Assembly: GCF_022811645.1 (NCBI RefSeq)
Contig: NZ_CP094534.1
Span: forward strand, 1,612,001-1,676,000
Reading direction: 5' to 3'
From: Hymenobacter monticola
GTDB lineage: Bacteria; Bacteroidota; Bacteroidia; Cytophagales; Hymenobacteraceae
DNA length: 64,000 nt
The translations under genes and the position numbers were made by a program. How positions within the stretch are numbered: the first letter of the stretch is position 1; each line of letters begins with the position of its first letter. Below the pieces are notes generated by a model. The model worked only from the letters and a program-made list of their open reading frames with translations, ran no database searches and was not told where the DNA came from. Of the stretch, positions 42,248 through 51,270 are shown piece by piece.

Positions 42248-43147
42248 CTACTTAATCATGTCGACTTCGGCCTTAATCATGGCGTTGTAGCGTAGGCCCT
42301 GGCCGTTGGAGGCCGTGATGAGGCTCCAGCCCTTGCCGATGGAGTAGTTCCAGGTGCGGCTTTCTTTGAACTCGAAAGTGGGGCGCATAATCTGGCCGTA
42401 GGGCGTGTAGTCGTCCATGAAGTTGGTGGCGAAAAACTTGTCGCCGCTCACCACCCACTCCATGGCCACGAAGAATCCTTCTTCGGGCGCGCTGATGTTG
42501 TAGGGCGTCAGGTCGACGGTGTACCACTGCCCGCCCTGGGGGGCCGAGACGACGACGTTTTCGGTGAGCAGGTCGGTGTTGGGGGCGTTGTAGTTGCCGT
42601 CGGCCTTGTAGAGGCGCACGCGGAAGGGCTCGCGCGGAAAGCCGTTTTCGCCGATGTAGAACGACACCGTCCGCACGTTGCCCAGCTTCTTTTTCTTGTC
42701 ATTCTTGACGAAGAAGGCGTACTGGCTGCCCGGCAGGCCCTGAATCATGCCCTCGCCGGGGTTGTCGGACTTGGCGCCAAGGCCCAGGTTCTTCACCTTG
42801 CCGCCTTTCACCGTCACGTTGCCGAGTGCTACGGCCCGCTTGGGCACCTCAATGGTGAGGTTTTCGAGTGCTACCCCGCGCTTCACCAGTACGGCCCGGC
42901 GGGCATAACCCAGCGCCACCACCACCAGCGAATCGGCCGTGTTTTGCGTGGGAGCCGGTACGATGAAGATGCCGTGCTCGTTGCTGAGCGCGCCAATCTG
43001 TTCATTTTTCAAGCCGATGGAAGAAAAAGGCAGGGGCTCTTTGGTGTCTTTGTCTACAATTACCCCCTTGATTTGGACCTGTTGAGCCCAGCCGGACGTG
43101 GTAAATGCAGCTATAAATAATGCTAATAAAAGTAGGCGTGTAGACAT
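42248..43147 (-). CDS. Carboxypeptidase-regulatory-like exported protein (copy 2)
   Basis: A 299-residue paralogue of the 38606 gene. It has a signal peptide (MSTRLLLLALFIAAFTTSGWAQ), a CarboxypepD_reg-like domain (VQIKGVIVDKDTKEPLPFSS) and a nearly identical C-terminal domain. The stretch from NPGEGMIQGLPGSQYAF through LYKADGNYNAPNTDLLTENV is almost unchanged between copies, while the N-terminal half is diverged. That suggests strong selection or gene conversion on the C-terminal domain. Function unknown. Confidence 0.85.
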   Translation of the reverse strand: MSTRLLLLALFIAAFTTSGWAQQVQIKGVIVDKDTKEPLPFSSIGLKNEQIGALSNEHGIFIVPAPTQNTADSLVVVALGYARRAVLVKRGVALENLTIEVPKRAVALGNVTVKGGKVKNLGLGAKSDNPGEGMIQGLPGSQYAFFVKNDKKKKLGNVRTVSFYIGENGFPREPFRVRLYKADGNYNAPNTDLLTENVVVSAPQGGQWYTVDLTPYNISAPEEGFFVAMEWVVSGDKFFATNFMDDYTPYGQIMRPTFEFKESRTWNYSIGKGWSLITASNGQGLRYNAMIKAEVDMIK

Positions 43148-43167
43148 AAGGCGCTAGATAGAACGAA

Positions 43168-43175
43168 CAAAATTA
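43168..43175 (-). promoter_or_regulatory. TAnnTTTG promoter box of the copy 2 protein
   Basis: TAATTTTG on the minus strand, 20 nt upstream of ATG 43147. Confidence 0.4.
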
Positions 43176-43322
43176 CAAATTAGAGGGCGGAAAGTTATTA
43201 GAAATTATTAGCACATACAACCATTGCCAGAAAGCTGAGGCAGGAACGGCCTAGAAATGATAATAAAGCGAGGTCATTTATTAGTTGAAAAATTGTTGCA
43301 AGGCGAGAAGCTTTTGCGGTCG

Positions 43323-43330
43323 TACCTTTG
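43323..43330 (+). promoter_or_regulatory. TAnnTTTG promoter box of the feoAB operon
   Basis: TACCTTTG matches the -7 consensus. It decides the feoA start: the TTG at 43328 lies inside the box, so translation must begin downstream, at GTG 43370. No Fur-type palindrome was recognised. Confidence 0.55.
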
Positions 43331-43369
43331 TTTGTATTGTTTCTAAATAAGCCTAACGCCTTTTCACCC

Positions 43370-43648
43370 GTGGCCCTTTTTCGTCGCTCTGCTCCCAAAC
43401 CTGCGGCTACCGTCTCTTCCCGACGCACGGCCCAAGACCTGCGCCTGGGTGAAACCGGCACCATCTGCTGCCTCGAAGACCCCGAAATGGCGCTGAAGCT
43501 GCTGGAAATGGGCTGCATCCCGGGCGTGAAGGTGCGCCTGAGCGGCCGCGCGCCCCTCGGCGACCCGCTGATGCTGGTGCTCGGCGACCAGGAATACACT
43601 TTGTCGGTGCGGGCCAGCGAGGCCGCCACCATTATGCTGAAAGAATAG
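43370..43648 (+). CDS. feoA: Ferrous iron transport protein A
   Basis: A 92-residue, SH3-like FeoA domain with a short basic N-terminal extension. The core reads AQDLRLGETGTICCLEDPEMALKLLEMGCIPGVKVRLSGR and then GDPLMLVLGDQEYTLSVRASEAATIML, covering the whole family. It is a cytoplasmic partner that modulates FeoB. It starts with GTG (see the promoter entry) and is 9 nt from feoB. Confidence 0.9.
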   Translation: MALFRRSAPKPAATVSSRRTAQDLRLGETGTICCLEDPEMALKLLEMGCIPGVKVRLSGRAPLGDPLMLVLGDQEYTLSVRASEAATIMLKE

Positions 43649-43657
43649 AGGTAACGG

Positions 43658-45856
43658 ATGACGGCAACCCTGAGCAAACCGATGGCGGTGGAGGCCGCGG
43701 CTTCGCAGGCCGGCCCGCGGCCCGTGCGCATTGCCCTCATCGGAAACCCAAACAGCGGCAAAACGTCGCTCTTCAACCAGCTCACCGGCCTCAACCAGAA
43801 GGTGGGCAACTTCCCGGGCGTGACGGTGGACCGCAAAACTGGGGTTTCGCAACTTACCGCCACCCAGCGGGCCGAAATTATTGATTTGCCGGGCACCTAT
43901 TCGCTCTACCCCAAGAGCCTGGACGAGAAGGTAATAACCGACCTGCTTTACGACAAGGGCGCCGACAACTACCCCGATTTTGTGGTGGTGACGGTGGACG
44001 CCAACAACCTGCGCCGCAGCCTGCTGCTGTTCACCCAGCTCGGCGACCTGGGCCTGCCCGCCGTGCTGGCCCTGAACATGATGGACGTGGCCGAGCGCCA
44101 CGGCGTGCACATCGACCTGCCGGCCCTAGAACGCGAGCTGGGCGTGCCCATCATCCCGATGAATGCGCGAAAGGGCATCGGCGTGGCGGCCCTGAAAATT
44201 GTGATGGCGCAGCGGCTGGATGCGCCGCCCGTGCGCTGCTGGGAGCCCGACGACGCCCTGCTGCCGCTCGTGCGCCAGATTCGCTACTACTTCAACCTGC
44301 ACAACGACTACCTGGCGCTGCACTATGCCCAGCAGTACCGGCAGATTGGTTTTTTGAGTGCTGACGAGAAAGCGCACATTCAGGAGCTGACGCAGAAATA
44401 TGGCTTCGACGCCACGGCGCAGCAGGCGGCCGAAACCATTGCCCGCTACGCCCGCATCAACGAAATCCTGCTCGAAACAGTGACGGTGACGCGCACCGAA
44501 ACCCGCGAGCCGGTGAGCAACCGCATCGACAAGGTGCTGACGCACCGGGTGGGCGGCTACCTCATTTTCCTGGGCATCCTGTTCCTCCTGTTTCAGGCCA
44601 TTTTCGCTTGGGCGCAGTACCCTATGGACTGGATAGACCAGGGCATCTCGGCCCTGAGCGCCACCGTTCAGGACAACTTCCACGGCCCGCTCATCCGGCT
44701 GCTGACGGAGGGCGTGCTGGCCGGCCTGGGTGGCGTACTCATCTTCATTCCGCAGATTGCCTTGCTGTTTGGCTTCCTGGCGGTACTGGAAGAAACGGGT
44801 TACATGGCCCGCGTCACTTTCCTCATGGACAAACTGATGCGGCCCTTTGGGTTGAGTGGCAAGAGCGTGGTGCCCCTGATATCGGGGCTGGCCTGCGCGG
44901 TGCCGGCCATCATGGGCGCGCGCACCATCGAGAGCTGGAAAGACCGGATGATAACCATCTTCGTGACGCCGCTCATGTCGTGCTCGGCGCGCATCCCGGT
45001 GTACACAGTACTGGTGGCGCTGGTGGTGCCCGACCAGGCGGCCTGGGGCATCTTCAACCTGCGCGGCGTGGCCCTGATGGGGCTGTATCTGCTGGGCTTG
45101 TTTTCGGCCCTGGCCTCGGCCTGGGTGCTGAAAACGGTGCTGAAGGCGCGGGAGCGGAGCTATTTTATCATGGAGTTTCCGGTGTACCAGTGGCCGCGCT
45201 GGAAGAACGTGGGCCTCACTATTTACCAGAAGGTAAGAGCCTTTGTATTTCAGGCCGGTAAGGTAATTGTGGCCATTTCGGTGCTGCTGTGGGTGCTGGC
45301 CAGCTACGGCCCCGGCAACCGGCAGGAGGAGGCTGTGGCGCAAATTATGAAGCGGCAAGACATGGGCTTCAGTTCGCCGCAAGCCATGGCGCACTACAAC
45401 CAGGAACACCCCGGGTACAAGGAGGACCTCGCACGCCGCGTGGCGTCGGCCCGCCTCGAAAACTCTTACGCCGGCACGTTCGGCCACCTCATCGAGCCGG
45501 CCATTCGTCCGCTGGGCTACGACTGGAAAATCGGCATTGCGCTGCTGACCTCGTTTGCGGCGCGGGAAGTGTTTGTGGGCACTATTTCAACCATTTACAG
45601 CGTGGGGCAGGATGCCGACATGGGCACGCTGCAAGAAAAGCTGAGCGCCGAGCGCGACGCCAACGGGCAACCTTTTTTCAACCCGGCCCGGGGCTTTTCG
45701 CTGCTGGTGTTCTATGTGTTTGCCATGCAGTGCATGAGCACGCTGGCTGTGACGTACCGCGAAACCAAGAACTGGCGCTGGCCGCTGGCGCAGCTGCTCT
45801 ACATGACGGGGCTGGCCTATGCGGCGGCTTTTGTCGTGTACCAAGTGTTGTCCTAA
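43658..45856 (+). CDS. feoB: Ferrous iron transporter FeoB
   Basis: A 732-residue inner-membrane Fe(II) transporter. The N-terminal G domain has the P-loop GNPNSGKTS (29-37), VTVDRKTG (G2), DLPGTYSL (G3) and NMMD (G4). The membrane part carries two Gate motifs, with Cys in LISGLACAVPAIMGART and TPLMSCSARIPVY; a final region (LLTSFAAREVFVGTISTIY) contains further conserved polar positions. It is in one operon with feoA and is followed by a TonB-dependent receptor, making a coherent iron-uptake locus. Confidence 0.95.
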   Translation: MTATLSKPMAVEAAASQAGPRPVRIALIGNPNSGKTSLFNQLTGLNQKVGNFPGVTVDRKTGVSQLTATQRAEIIDLPGTYSLYPKSLDEKVITDLLYDKGADNYPDFVVVTVDANNLRRSLLLFTQLGDLGLPAVLALNMMDVAERHGVHIDLPALERELGVPIIPMNARKGIGVAALKIVMAQRLDAPPVRCWEPDDALLPLVRQIRYYFNLHNDYLALHYAQQYRQIGFLSADEKAHIQELTQKYGFDATAQQAAETIARYARINEILLETVTVTRTETREPVSNRIDKVLTHRVGGYLIFLGILFLLFQAIFAWAQYPMDWIDQGISALSATVQDNFHGPLIRLLTEGVLAGLGGVLIFIPQIALLFGFLAVLEETGYMARVTFLMDKLMRPFGLSGKSVVPLISGLACAVPAIMGARTIESWKDRMITIFVTPLMSCSARIPVYTVLVALVVPDQAAWGIFNLRGVALMGLYLLGLFSALASAWVLKTVLKARERSYFIMEFPVYQWPRWKNVGLTIYQKVRAFVFQAGKVIVAISVLLWVLASYGPGNRQEEAVAQIMKRQDMGFSSPQAMAHYNQEHPGYKEDLARRVASARLENSYAGTFGHLIEPAIRPLGYDWKIGIALLTSFAAREVFVGTISTIYSVGQDADMGTLQEKLSAERDANGQPFFNPARGFSLLVFYVFAMQCMSTLAVTYRETKNWRWPLAQLLYMTGLAYAAAFVVYQVLS

Positions 45857-45949
45857 ACAGGCGAAAGCTTATTTGGAATTTGTCTAAATAAGCTAGGAAA
45901 TGCCGGTTTGCTGCCGTTGCTTTGCACTTCCATTTGCAAACAACGCAGC

Positions 45950-48436
45950 ATGACGACTACCCGGATTTCCCCCATTTGGTCTTTTATCTTTTTAATAGTG
46001 AGCCTGTTTGCGTTTGCAAACGGCTCAGCGCAGGCGCAAGCTACGGGCAGCATCCGCGGCCGGGTCACGACGACCGACGGCGAGCCGGTGGAAGCCGTTT
46101 CGGTTGGGGTGCAAGGCCAAACCTTCGGCAGCATCACCGATAGCCAGGGCAATTTCACCATTGGCAACGTGCCGGTGGGCAGCTACACGGTGGCCGTGTC
46201 GGCGGTGGGGCTGAAACCGGCGCAGCAGCCCGTGACCGTGACGGCCGGCCAGCGCAGCACGCTCGATTTTCGGCTGGCCGAAAGCGCGGCCGAGCTGCAG
46301 GAGGTGATAGTGCAGGGCGCCCGCACCAACAAGTTCAGCCGCACCAGCAGCGTGGACGTGGCCAAAATGCCCCTCAAGAACCTGGAAAACCCGCAGGTGT
46401 ACGCCACCGTGGGCAAGGAATTGCTGACCGAGCAGCTGGTATTCACCGTGGACGACGCGACGCGCAACGTGCCGGGCCTGCAGAAAATGTGGGACGCCAC
46501 GGGCCGCGGCGGCGACGGCGGCGCTTTCTATGCCTCGCGGGGCTTTGTGGTGAGCAGCCAGCTGCGCAACGGTGTGGCCGGCAACGTGACCAGCGACATC
46601 GACGCGGTGAACCTGGAGAAGCTGGAAGTCATCAAAGGGCCGTCGGCCACGCTCTACGGCAGCGCGCTCACCTCGTACGGCGGCCTCATCAACCGCGTGA
46701 CCAAGAAGCCTTACGAAACGTTTGGCGGCGAAGTGGCGGTGGCTGGCGGCAGCTACGGCTTCCACCGCGTGAGCGCCGACGTGAACACGCCCCTCAACGC
46801 GGCCAAAACCCTGGCCTTCCGCCTGAACACTGCTTACAACTACGAAGACAACTTCCAGAACGCGGGCTACGCGGGCTTCGTGAAAAACCTGTCCATTGCC
46901 CCCAGCCTGCAGTTCAGCCCTTCGGAGCGGCTGACCATCAACCTCGACGCGGAAGTGTACCGGGGCAGCAACGTGGGCAAGCAGCTCATCTACTTCGACT
47001 ACCGCGAAAATACCAAGTACCTGGGTTTTTCGCGGGCCGACGAGGCGCCGCTCGATTACCGGCAGTCGTACCAGGGCCCGGGTCTGACGCAGGATTCGCG
47101 CAGCACCAACCTGTTTGCGCAGGTGCGCTACCGCATTTCGCCCAGCTTCACTTCCACCACCTACCTCACCTCCAGCCGCAGCTACTCGCAGGGCAAAGGG
47201 CCGTACTTCTACCTGGTGTCGAACACGGTGGTAGCGTTGGACTCCCTTGGTCTTTTCGCAGCTCCTGCGGGCTTTGCGCGCCGCGCAGGTGTGGGGGCAT
47301 TGTATCGGGCCGACCAGTCGACGCAGAACAGCCACAGCCAGACCTACGAGGCGCAGCAGCTCTTCAACGGCGACTTTCAGCTGGGCCGCCTGCGCAACCG
47401 CGTGGTGTTCGGGCTTGATTTCCTGCGTATTGACTCCGGGCTGGACTTCCTGGGTGGCCGCATTGATGCCATCCCCGTGAACGTGCCGGGCTACGACTAC
47501 CGCACGTTCAATGGGCGGGCTGTGGACGCTGCTTACGCCGCCACGCCGCCGCCTCACTACCTGGTGACGACCAAGGTGAACACCTACAGCGCTTTCGCTT
47601 CGGACGTGCTCAGCCTCACCGACCAGCTCAGCGTGCTGGCCGCCGTGCGGGTAGACCGCTACCACAACTCCGGCGGCATTTATTACAGCGCGACGGAGGG
47701 CTACAATCAAACCGCGGTTTCGCCGAAGTTCGGCTTGGTGTACCAGCCAGTGAAGGACCGGGTGGCGCTGTTTGCCAACTACCAGAACAGCTTCCGGAAC
47801 CAGAATGCCAGCTACCGCGATGCGGACAACCAACCCCGCACCACCAAGCTCGAGCACGCCAACCAGCTGGAAGGCGGGGTGAAGCTGGACGCGGCCGGGG
47901 GCCGGGTGAGCCTCACGGCCAGCTACTACGACATTCGGGTGCAAAACCTGCTGCGTACCCTCACCGCCACCACCCAAGCCCAGGATGGCAACCAGGTGAG
48001 CCGGGGCGCGGAGCTGAATGTGGTGGCCAACCCGGTGCGCGGCCTGAACGTGGTGGGCGGCTTCGCCTACAACCATTCGGAGTTCATTGACACCAACCCC
48101 GATTTGAACGGCCGCCGGCCCAACACGGCCTCCTCGCCCTACCTGGCCAACGCCTGGGTGAGCTACCGCCAGCCCGAAGGCACGCTAAAAGGCCTGGGCG
48201 CGGGTTTCGGTGGCAACTACGCCAGCGACAACAAAATTGTGAACAGCGTGTCGCAGGGCGTGTTCTCGCTGCCGGCCTACACGGTGCTCAACGCCAGCGT
48301 GTTCTATGACCAGCCGAAATTCCGCCTCTCGGCGAAGGTCGATAACCTGACCAATCAGAAGTACTGGACCGGCTACACCACCATGAATGCGCAGAAGCTG
48401 CGCAGCATCGTGGGCTCGGTGGCGTATAAGTTCTAG
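45950..48436 (+). CDS. TonB-dependent (siderophore-type) outer-membrane receptor
   Basis: An 828-residue protein with a signal peptide (to about SAQAQ), a CarboxypepD_reg-like domain (GSIRGRVTTTDGEPVEAVSV) and a plug domain (DATRNVPGLQKMWDATGRGG ... VEVIKGP-like LEVIKGPSATLYGS). A 22-strand-type barrel ending in Phe (IVGSVAYKF) follows. The plug wording and barrel repeats resemble FhuA/FpvA-like siderophore receptors, so ferric siderophore or another iron chelate is the likely substrate. ATG 45950 gives the signal peptide. It lies 93 nt after feoB and before a PepSY protein that may reduce the imported chelate. Confidence 0.9.
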   Translation: MTTTRISPIWSFIFLIVSLFAFANGSAQAQATGSIRGRVTTTDGEPVEAVSVGVQGQTFGSITDSQGNFTIGNVPVGSYTVAVSAVGLKPAQQPVTVTAGQRSTLDFRLAESAAELQEVIVQGARTNKFSRTSSVDVAKMPLKNLENPQVYATVGKELLTEQLVFTVDDATRNVPGLQKMWDATGRGGDGGAFYASRGFVVSSQLRNGVAGNVTSDIDAVNLEKLEVIKGPSATLYGSALTSYGGLINRVTKKPYETFGGEVAVAGGSYGFHRVSADVNTPLNAAKTLAFRLNTAYNYEDNFQNAGYAGFVKNLSIAPSLQFSPSERLTINLDAEVYRGSNVGKQLIYFDYRENTKYLGFSRADEAPLDYRQSYQGPGLTQDSRSTNLFAQVRYRISPSFTSTTYLTSSRSYSQGKGPYFYLVSNTVVALDSLGLFAAPAGFARRAGVGALYRADQSTQNSHSQTYEAQQLFNGDFQLGRLRNRVVFGLDFLRIDSGLDFLGGRIDAIPVNVPGYDYRTFNGRAVDAAYAATPPPHYLVTTKVNTYSAFASDVLSLTDQLSVLAAVRVDRYHNSGGIYYSATEGYNQTAVSPKFGLVYQPVKDRVALFANYQNSFRNQNASYRDADNQPRTTKLEHANQLEGGVKLDAAGGRVSLTASYYDIRVQNLLRTLTATTQAQDGNQVSRGAELNVVANPVRGLNVVGGFAYNHSEFIDTNPDLNGRRPNTASSPYLANAWVSYRQPEGTLKGLGAGFGGNYASDNKIVNSVSQGVFSLPAYTVLNASVFYDQPKFRLSAKVDNLTNQKYWTGYTTMNAQKLRSIVGSVAYKF

Positions 48437-48465
48437 CTGGTTGTCAGTGCCAAAAGAAAGGTTGG

Positions 48466-48622
48466 GCTGAGCGCAGCCGAAGCATCTCGCTTGCAATAGT
48501 GAACCCATTCGCTGCAACGAATGACTGTTGTATGGCTTCGTTATCAGGCTAGGTGAGAGCTTGGTAATGAAGCGTCGGAAATGCTTAGACTGTGCTCGGC
48601 TCGACGTTCTTCCTTTATCATC
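48466..48622. repeat. Diverged copy of the GCTGAGCG palindromic repeat
   Basis: The left part, starting GCTGAGCGCAGCCGAAGC at 48466, matches the 58785-58807 arm at 20 of 23 positions. The right part (48579-48622) aligns with 58852-58892, sharing ATGC, GACT, GCTC, GACGTTCTT and TTATCATC. The copy is longer and degenerate and ends 19 nt before the PepSY gene start. Confidence 0.6.
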
Positions 48623-48640
48623 ACGTTTCCTCGCAACTCC

Positions 48641-49789
48641 ATGACTCTCAAGCAAGCCATCGGCAAGGTGCACCTCTGGCTAGGGCTGGCCTCGGGGCTG
48701 GTGGTGTTCATTGTGAGCCTGACGGGCGCCATTTTCACGTTTCAGGACGAAATCCGGGACTTGACGGAGCCCTGGCGCAAAGTGGAAGCCTCGGCCATTG
48801 CCCCACTACTGCCGTCGCAACTCCAGGCGGCCGCGCTGGCCAAGCACCCGGGCGTGAAGAGGGAGACGACGTGGGTAACCTACTTCGGCCCCGAACGCTC
48901 GGCCACGGTGTTTTTCACCAATCCAGCCGGGGTGCCCACGCAGGTGTACCTAAACCCTCACACGGGCCAGGTACTAAAGGAGCAGGACTTGCGCTGGCAT
49001 TTTTTCAGCATCGTGCAGGCTATTCACATGACTCTGCTGCTGCCGGAAGCCATAGCCAAGTGGGTGGTGGGCGGCAGCGTCGTCATTTTCCTGCTGATGC
49101 TGGGCACGGGGCTGGTGCTGTGGTGGCCCAAGCGCAAGCAGGAACGCAAGCAGCGCTTCACCATCAAGTGGGGCGCCCGCTGGCGGCGCGTCAACTACGA
49201 CCTGCACAACGTGCTGGGCTTCTACGCGGCCAGCGTGGCCGGGCTGCTGGCCCTCACAGGCTTGTTCATGGTTTTCCCAGTGCTGCTCGATTCGGCCATG
49301 CTGGTGGCAAACGGTGGGCAGACGTATCCGGCAGAAAAAGCGGAGGCCAAAGTCGACACTTTGCAGGCGGTGACGGCTGCCGCCCAGCAGCTGCCGGATG
49401 TGGTGTATGAAGCCGTGCGTCGCCATTCGCCGGGTGCGGAGATGATGATAATCGGGCCGATTGGCGATGGCAAAGCGCCCGCGCAGTGCTGGGCTTACCA
49501 GAAGGCTCTGCACTACTACCACCGCGACGAGTACGCGTTTCATCCGAAGTCGGGACAGCTGCTGCAGGCCCGAATGCACGCCGGCCTGAGCAACGGCGGC
49601 AAGCTCTCCGAGATGAACTACGACCTGCACACCGGCCAGATTCTGGGCATAGGCGGCAAAATCGTCGCCTTTCTGGCCAGCCTGATTGCGGCCAGCCTGC
49701 CCGTAACGGGCACCGTGCTGTGGTGGGGCCGCCGGCATAAGAACAAGAAGCCGAAACCGCAGAGCCGCGTAACGGTGGGCGCTCGGTAA
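48641..49789 (+). CDS. PepSY-associated membrane protein (iron-reductase-like)
   Basis: A 382-residue protein with about four membrane helices: VHLWLGLASGLVVFIVSLTGAIF at the N-terminus, WVVGGSVVIFLLMLGTGLVLWWP, VLGFYAASVAGLLALTGLFMVF, and a C-terminal IVAFLASLIAASLPVTGTVLWWG. The conserved W and H pairs (KVHLWLG, YDLHNVLG, YDLHTGQILG) are typical of the PepSY_TM family. Members beside TonB receptors are thought to reduce siderophore-bound iron in the periplasm. ATG 48641 is the natural start. Confidence 0.88.
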   Translation: MTLKQAIGKVHLWLGLASGLVVFIVSLTGAIFTFQDEIRDLTEPWRKVEASAIAPLLPSQLQAAALAKHPGVKRETTWVTYFGPERSATVFFTNPAGVPTQVYLNPHTGQVLKEQDLRWHFFSIVQAIHMTLLLPEAIAKWVVGGSVVIFLLMLGTGLVLWWPKRKQERKQRFTIKWGARWRRVNYDLHNVLGFYAASVAGLLALTGLFMVFPVLLDSAMLVANGGQTYPAEKAEAKVDTLQAVTAAAQQLPDVVYEAVRRHSPGAEMMIIGPIGDGKAPAQCWAYQKALHYYHRDEYAFHPKSGQLLQARMHAGLSNGGKLSEMNYDLHTGQILGIGGKIVAFLASLIAASLPVTGTVLWWGRRHKNKKPKPQSRVTVGAR

Positions 49790-49873
49790 CTTTTGGTGCG
49801 GCTGAACAACGTAGGGGCAGGCCATGCCTCGCCCGGCCAGGTCTGGCCTTGTGCCGAGTGTCCGTTTAAAGAC

Positions 49874-49901
49874 AAGGTGTTCAGAAATGGACACCTTTTT
49901 T
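49874..49901 (+). terminator. Terminator after the PepSY gene
   Basis: An AAGGTGT and ACACCTT stem with a 10-nt loop is followed by TTTTTT-like sequence. Confidence 0.7.
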
Positions 49902-50010
49902 GATGCGCCTGCCTGTGTGTTTGCTAATAATTGCCTGAAAAACAGTGCGTAATAAAAATGGCACGCGGCTTGAATTTCTGTGCAGGAACCCTCCTGATTT
50001 CTGCACAAAA

Positions 50011-51258
50011 ATGGACAGAGCTATTGCCGCCTCTACGCAAACCCAACGCAAACGCCGCCGCTGGCTGCTGGTAGCCGGCGTGCTGGTGCTGGGCTTGGGG
50101 GCAATACTAGCCTTCCGCACCGTGCTGAAGCCCAGCCTGCGCCGCGGCGACGTGCTGACGGCTACCGTAGAAACCGGCAATGTGGAAGCCGCGATCACGG
50201 CCGCCGGCACCATCATCCCGGGCCGGGAAGCGGTGATTACCAGTCCCATTCAGAGCACCATCCGGCGGGTGGCGGTGGCGGTGGGCGCGCCGGTGAAGCC
50301 CGGCGAAACCATTCTGGAGCTGGACAAGGAATTGGCCAATTCGGCCCTGGCCAAGCTCGACGATGAGCAGCTGCGCAACCAGAACAAGAACTCCCAGCTC
50401 CAGCTCAACCTAGAGCGCAGCCTCAACGACCTGCGCGTGCAGGCCCAGGTGCAGGCCGTGAAGGTGCGCAGCCTGCAGTCGGCCCTGCGCGACGAGCAGC
50501 AGCTCTTGAAAATAGGTGGCGGCACCGCCGAAAACGTGCGCCAGGCCGAGCTGAACCTCACCGTGGCCCAGCTGGAAGCCCAGCGCCTGGCCCGCCAGAT
50601 TCAGACGCAGCAGCGCTCCAACGCGGCCGACGTGCGCGAGCTGGGCTACACGGTGTCGATGCAGCAGCGCAGCATTTCGGAGCTGGCCACCAAGCTGCGG
50701 CAGGCCAACATCAGCAGCCAGCAGCCGGGCGTGCTGACCTGGGTGAACGACAACCTGGGCACCACCGTGCAGGCCGGCGACGCCCTGGCCCGCGTGGCCG
50801 ACCTGAGCAGCTTCCGCGTCCGGGCCACCATTTCGGACTCGTATGCCGACCAGCTGCACCCCGGCGACTCGGTGGTGGTGCGCATCAACGACACCGACCT
50901 GCGCGGTACGGTGGGCAGCATCAGCCCGGCCGTGGAAAAAGGCGTAGTGACCTTTTATGCGCAGTTGAACAACCCGCACCACCCGGCGCTACGGCCCAAC
51001 CTGCGGGCCGACGTGTTTGTGGTGACGCGCGCCCACCACGGCGTGCTGCGCGTGAAAAACGGCCCCTACTACGCGGGCGGCAAGGAGCAGCCGGTGTTTG
51101 TGCTCGTCGATGGAAAGGCGGTGCGCCGCACGGTGCGCTTCGGCGACAGCAACTTCGACTACGTGCAGATTGTGGGCGGGCTGCGGGCAGGGGAGGAGAT
51201 TGTGGTGTCGGACATGAAGGACCACCTCGACACGCCGGAGCTAACCCTTCACGACTAA
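50011..51258 (+). CDS. HlyD/MacA-type periplasmic adaptor subunit
   Basis: A 415-residue membrane fusion protein. It has one N-terminal helix (WLLVAGVLVLGLGAILAF), a biotinyl-lipoyl half (ETGNVEAAITAAGTIIPG, VKPGETILELDKELA), a long coiled-coil hairpin (about 115-230, LRNQNKNSQLQLNLERSLN), and the second lipoyl half and beta-barrel domains (GVLTWVNDNLGTTVQAGDAL). It bridges an inner-membrane ABC transporter and TolC. It heads an operon with the TolC, ATPase and permease genes, 12 nt before the TolC gene. ATG 50011 is preferred to an upstream start at 49945. Confidence 0.9.
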   Translation: MDRAIAASTQTQRKRRRWLLVAGVLVLGLGAILAFRTVLKPSLRRGDVLTATVETGNVEAAITAAGTIIPGREAVITSPIQSTIRRVAVAVGAPVKPGETILELDKELANSALAKLDDEQLRNQNKNSQLQLNLERSLNDLRVQAQVQAVKVRSLQSALRDEQQLLKIGGGTAENVRQAELNLTVAQLEAQRLARQIQTQQRSNAADVRELGYTVSMQQRSISELATKLRQANISSQQPGVLTWVNDNLGTTVQAGDALARVADLSSFRVRATISDSYADQLHPGDSVVVRINDTDLRGTVGSISPAVEKGVVTFYAQLNNPHHPALRPNLRADVFVVTRAHHGVLRVKNGPYYAGGKEQPVFVLVDGKAVRRTVRFGDSNFDYVQIVGGLRAGEEIVVSDMKDHLDTPELTLHD

Positions 51259-51270
51259 CGCAGCCCGACG

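Noticed and set aside
49789..49870. GC-rich palindromic words (GGCAGGCCATGCCTCGCC) after the PepSY gene as a further repeat family
   Set aside because: Arms are short and imperfect and no second copy was found in the window.
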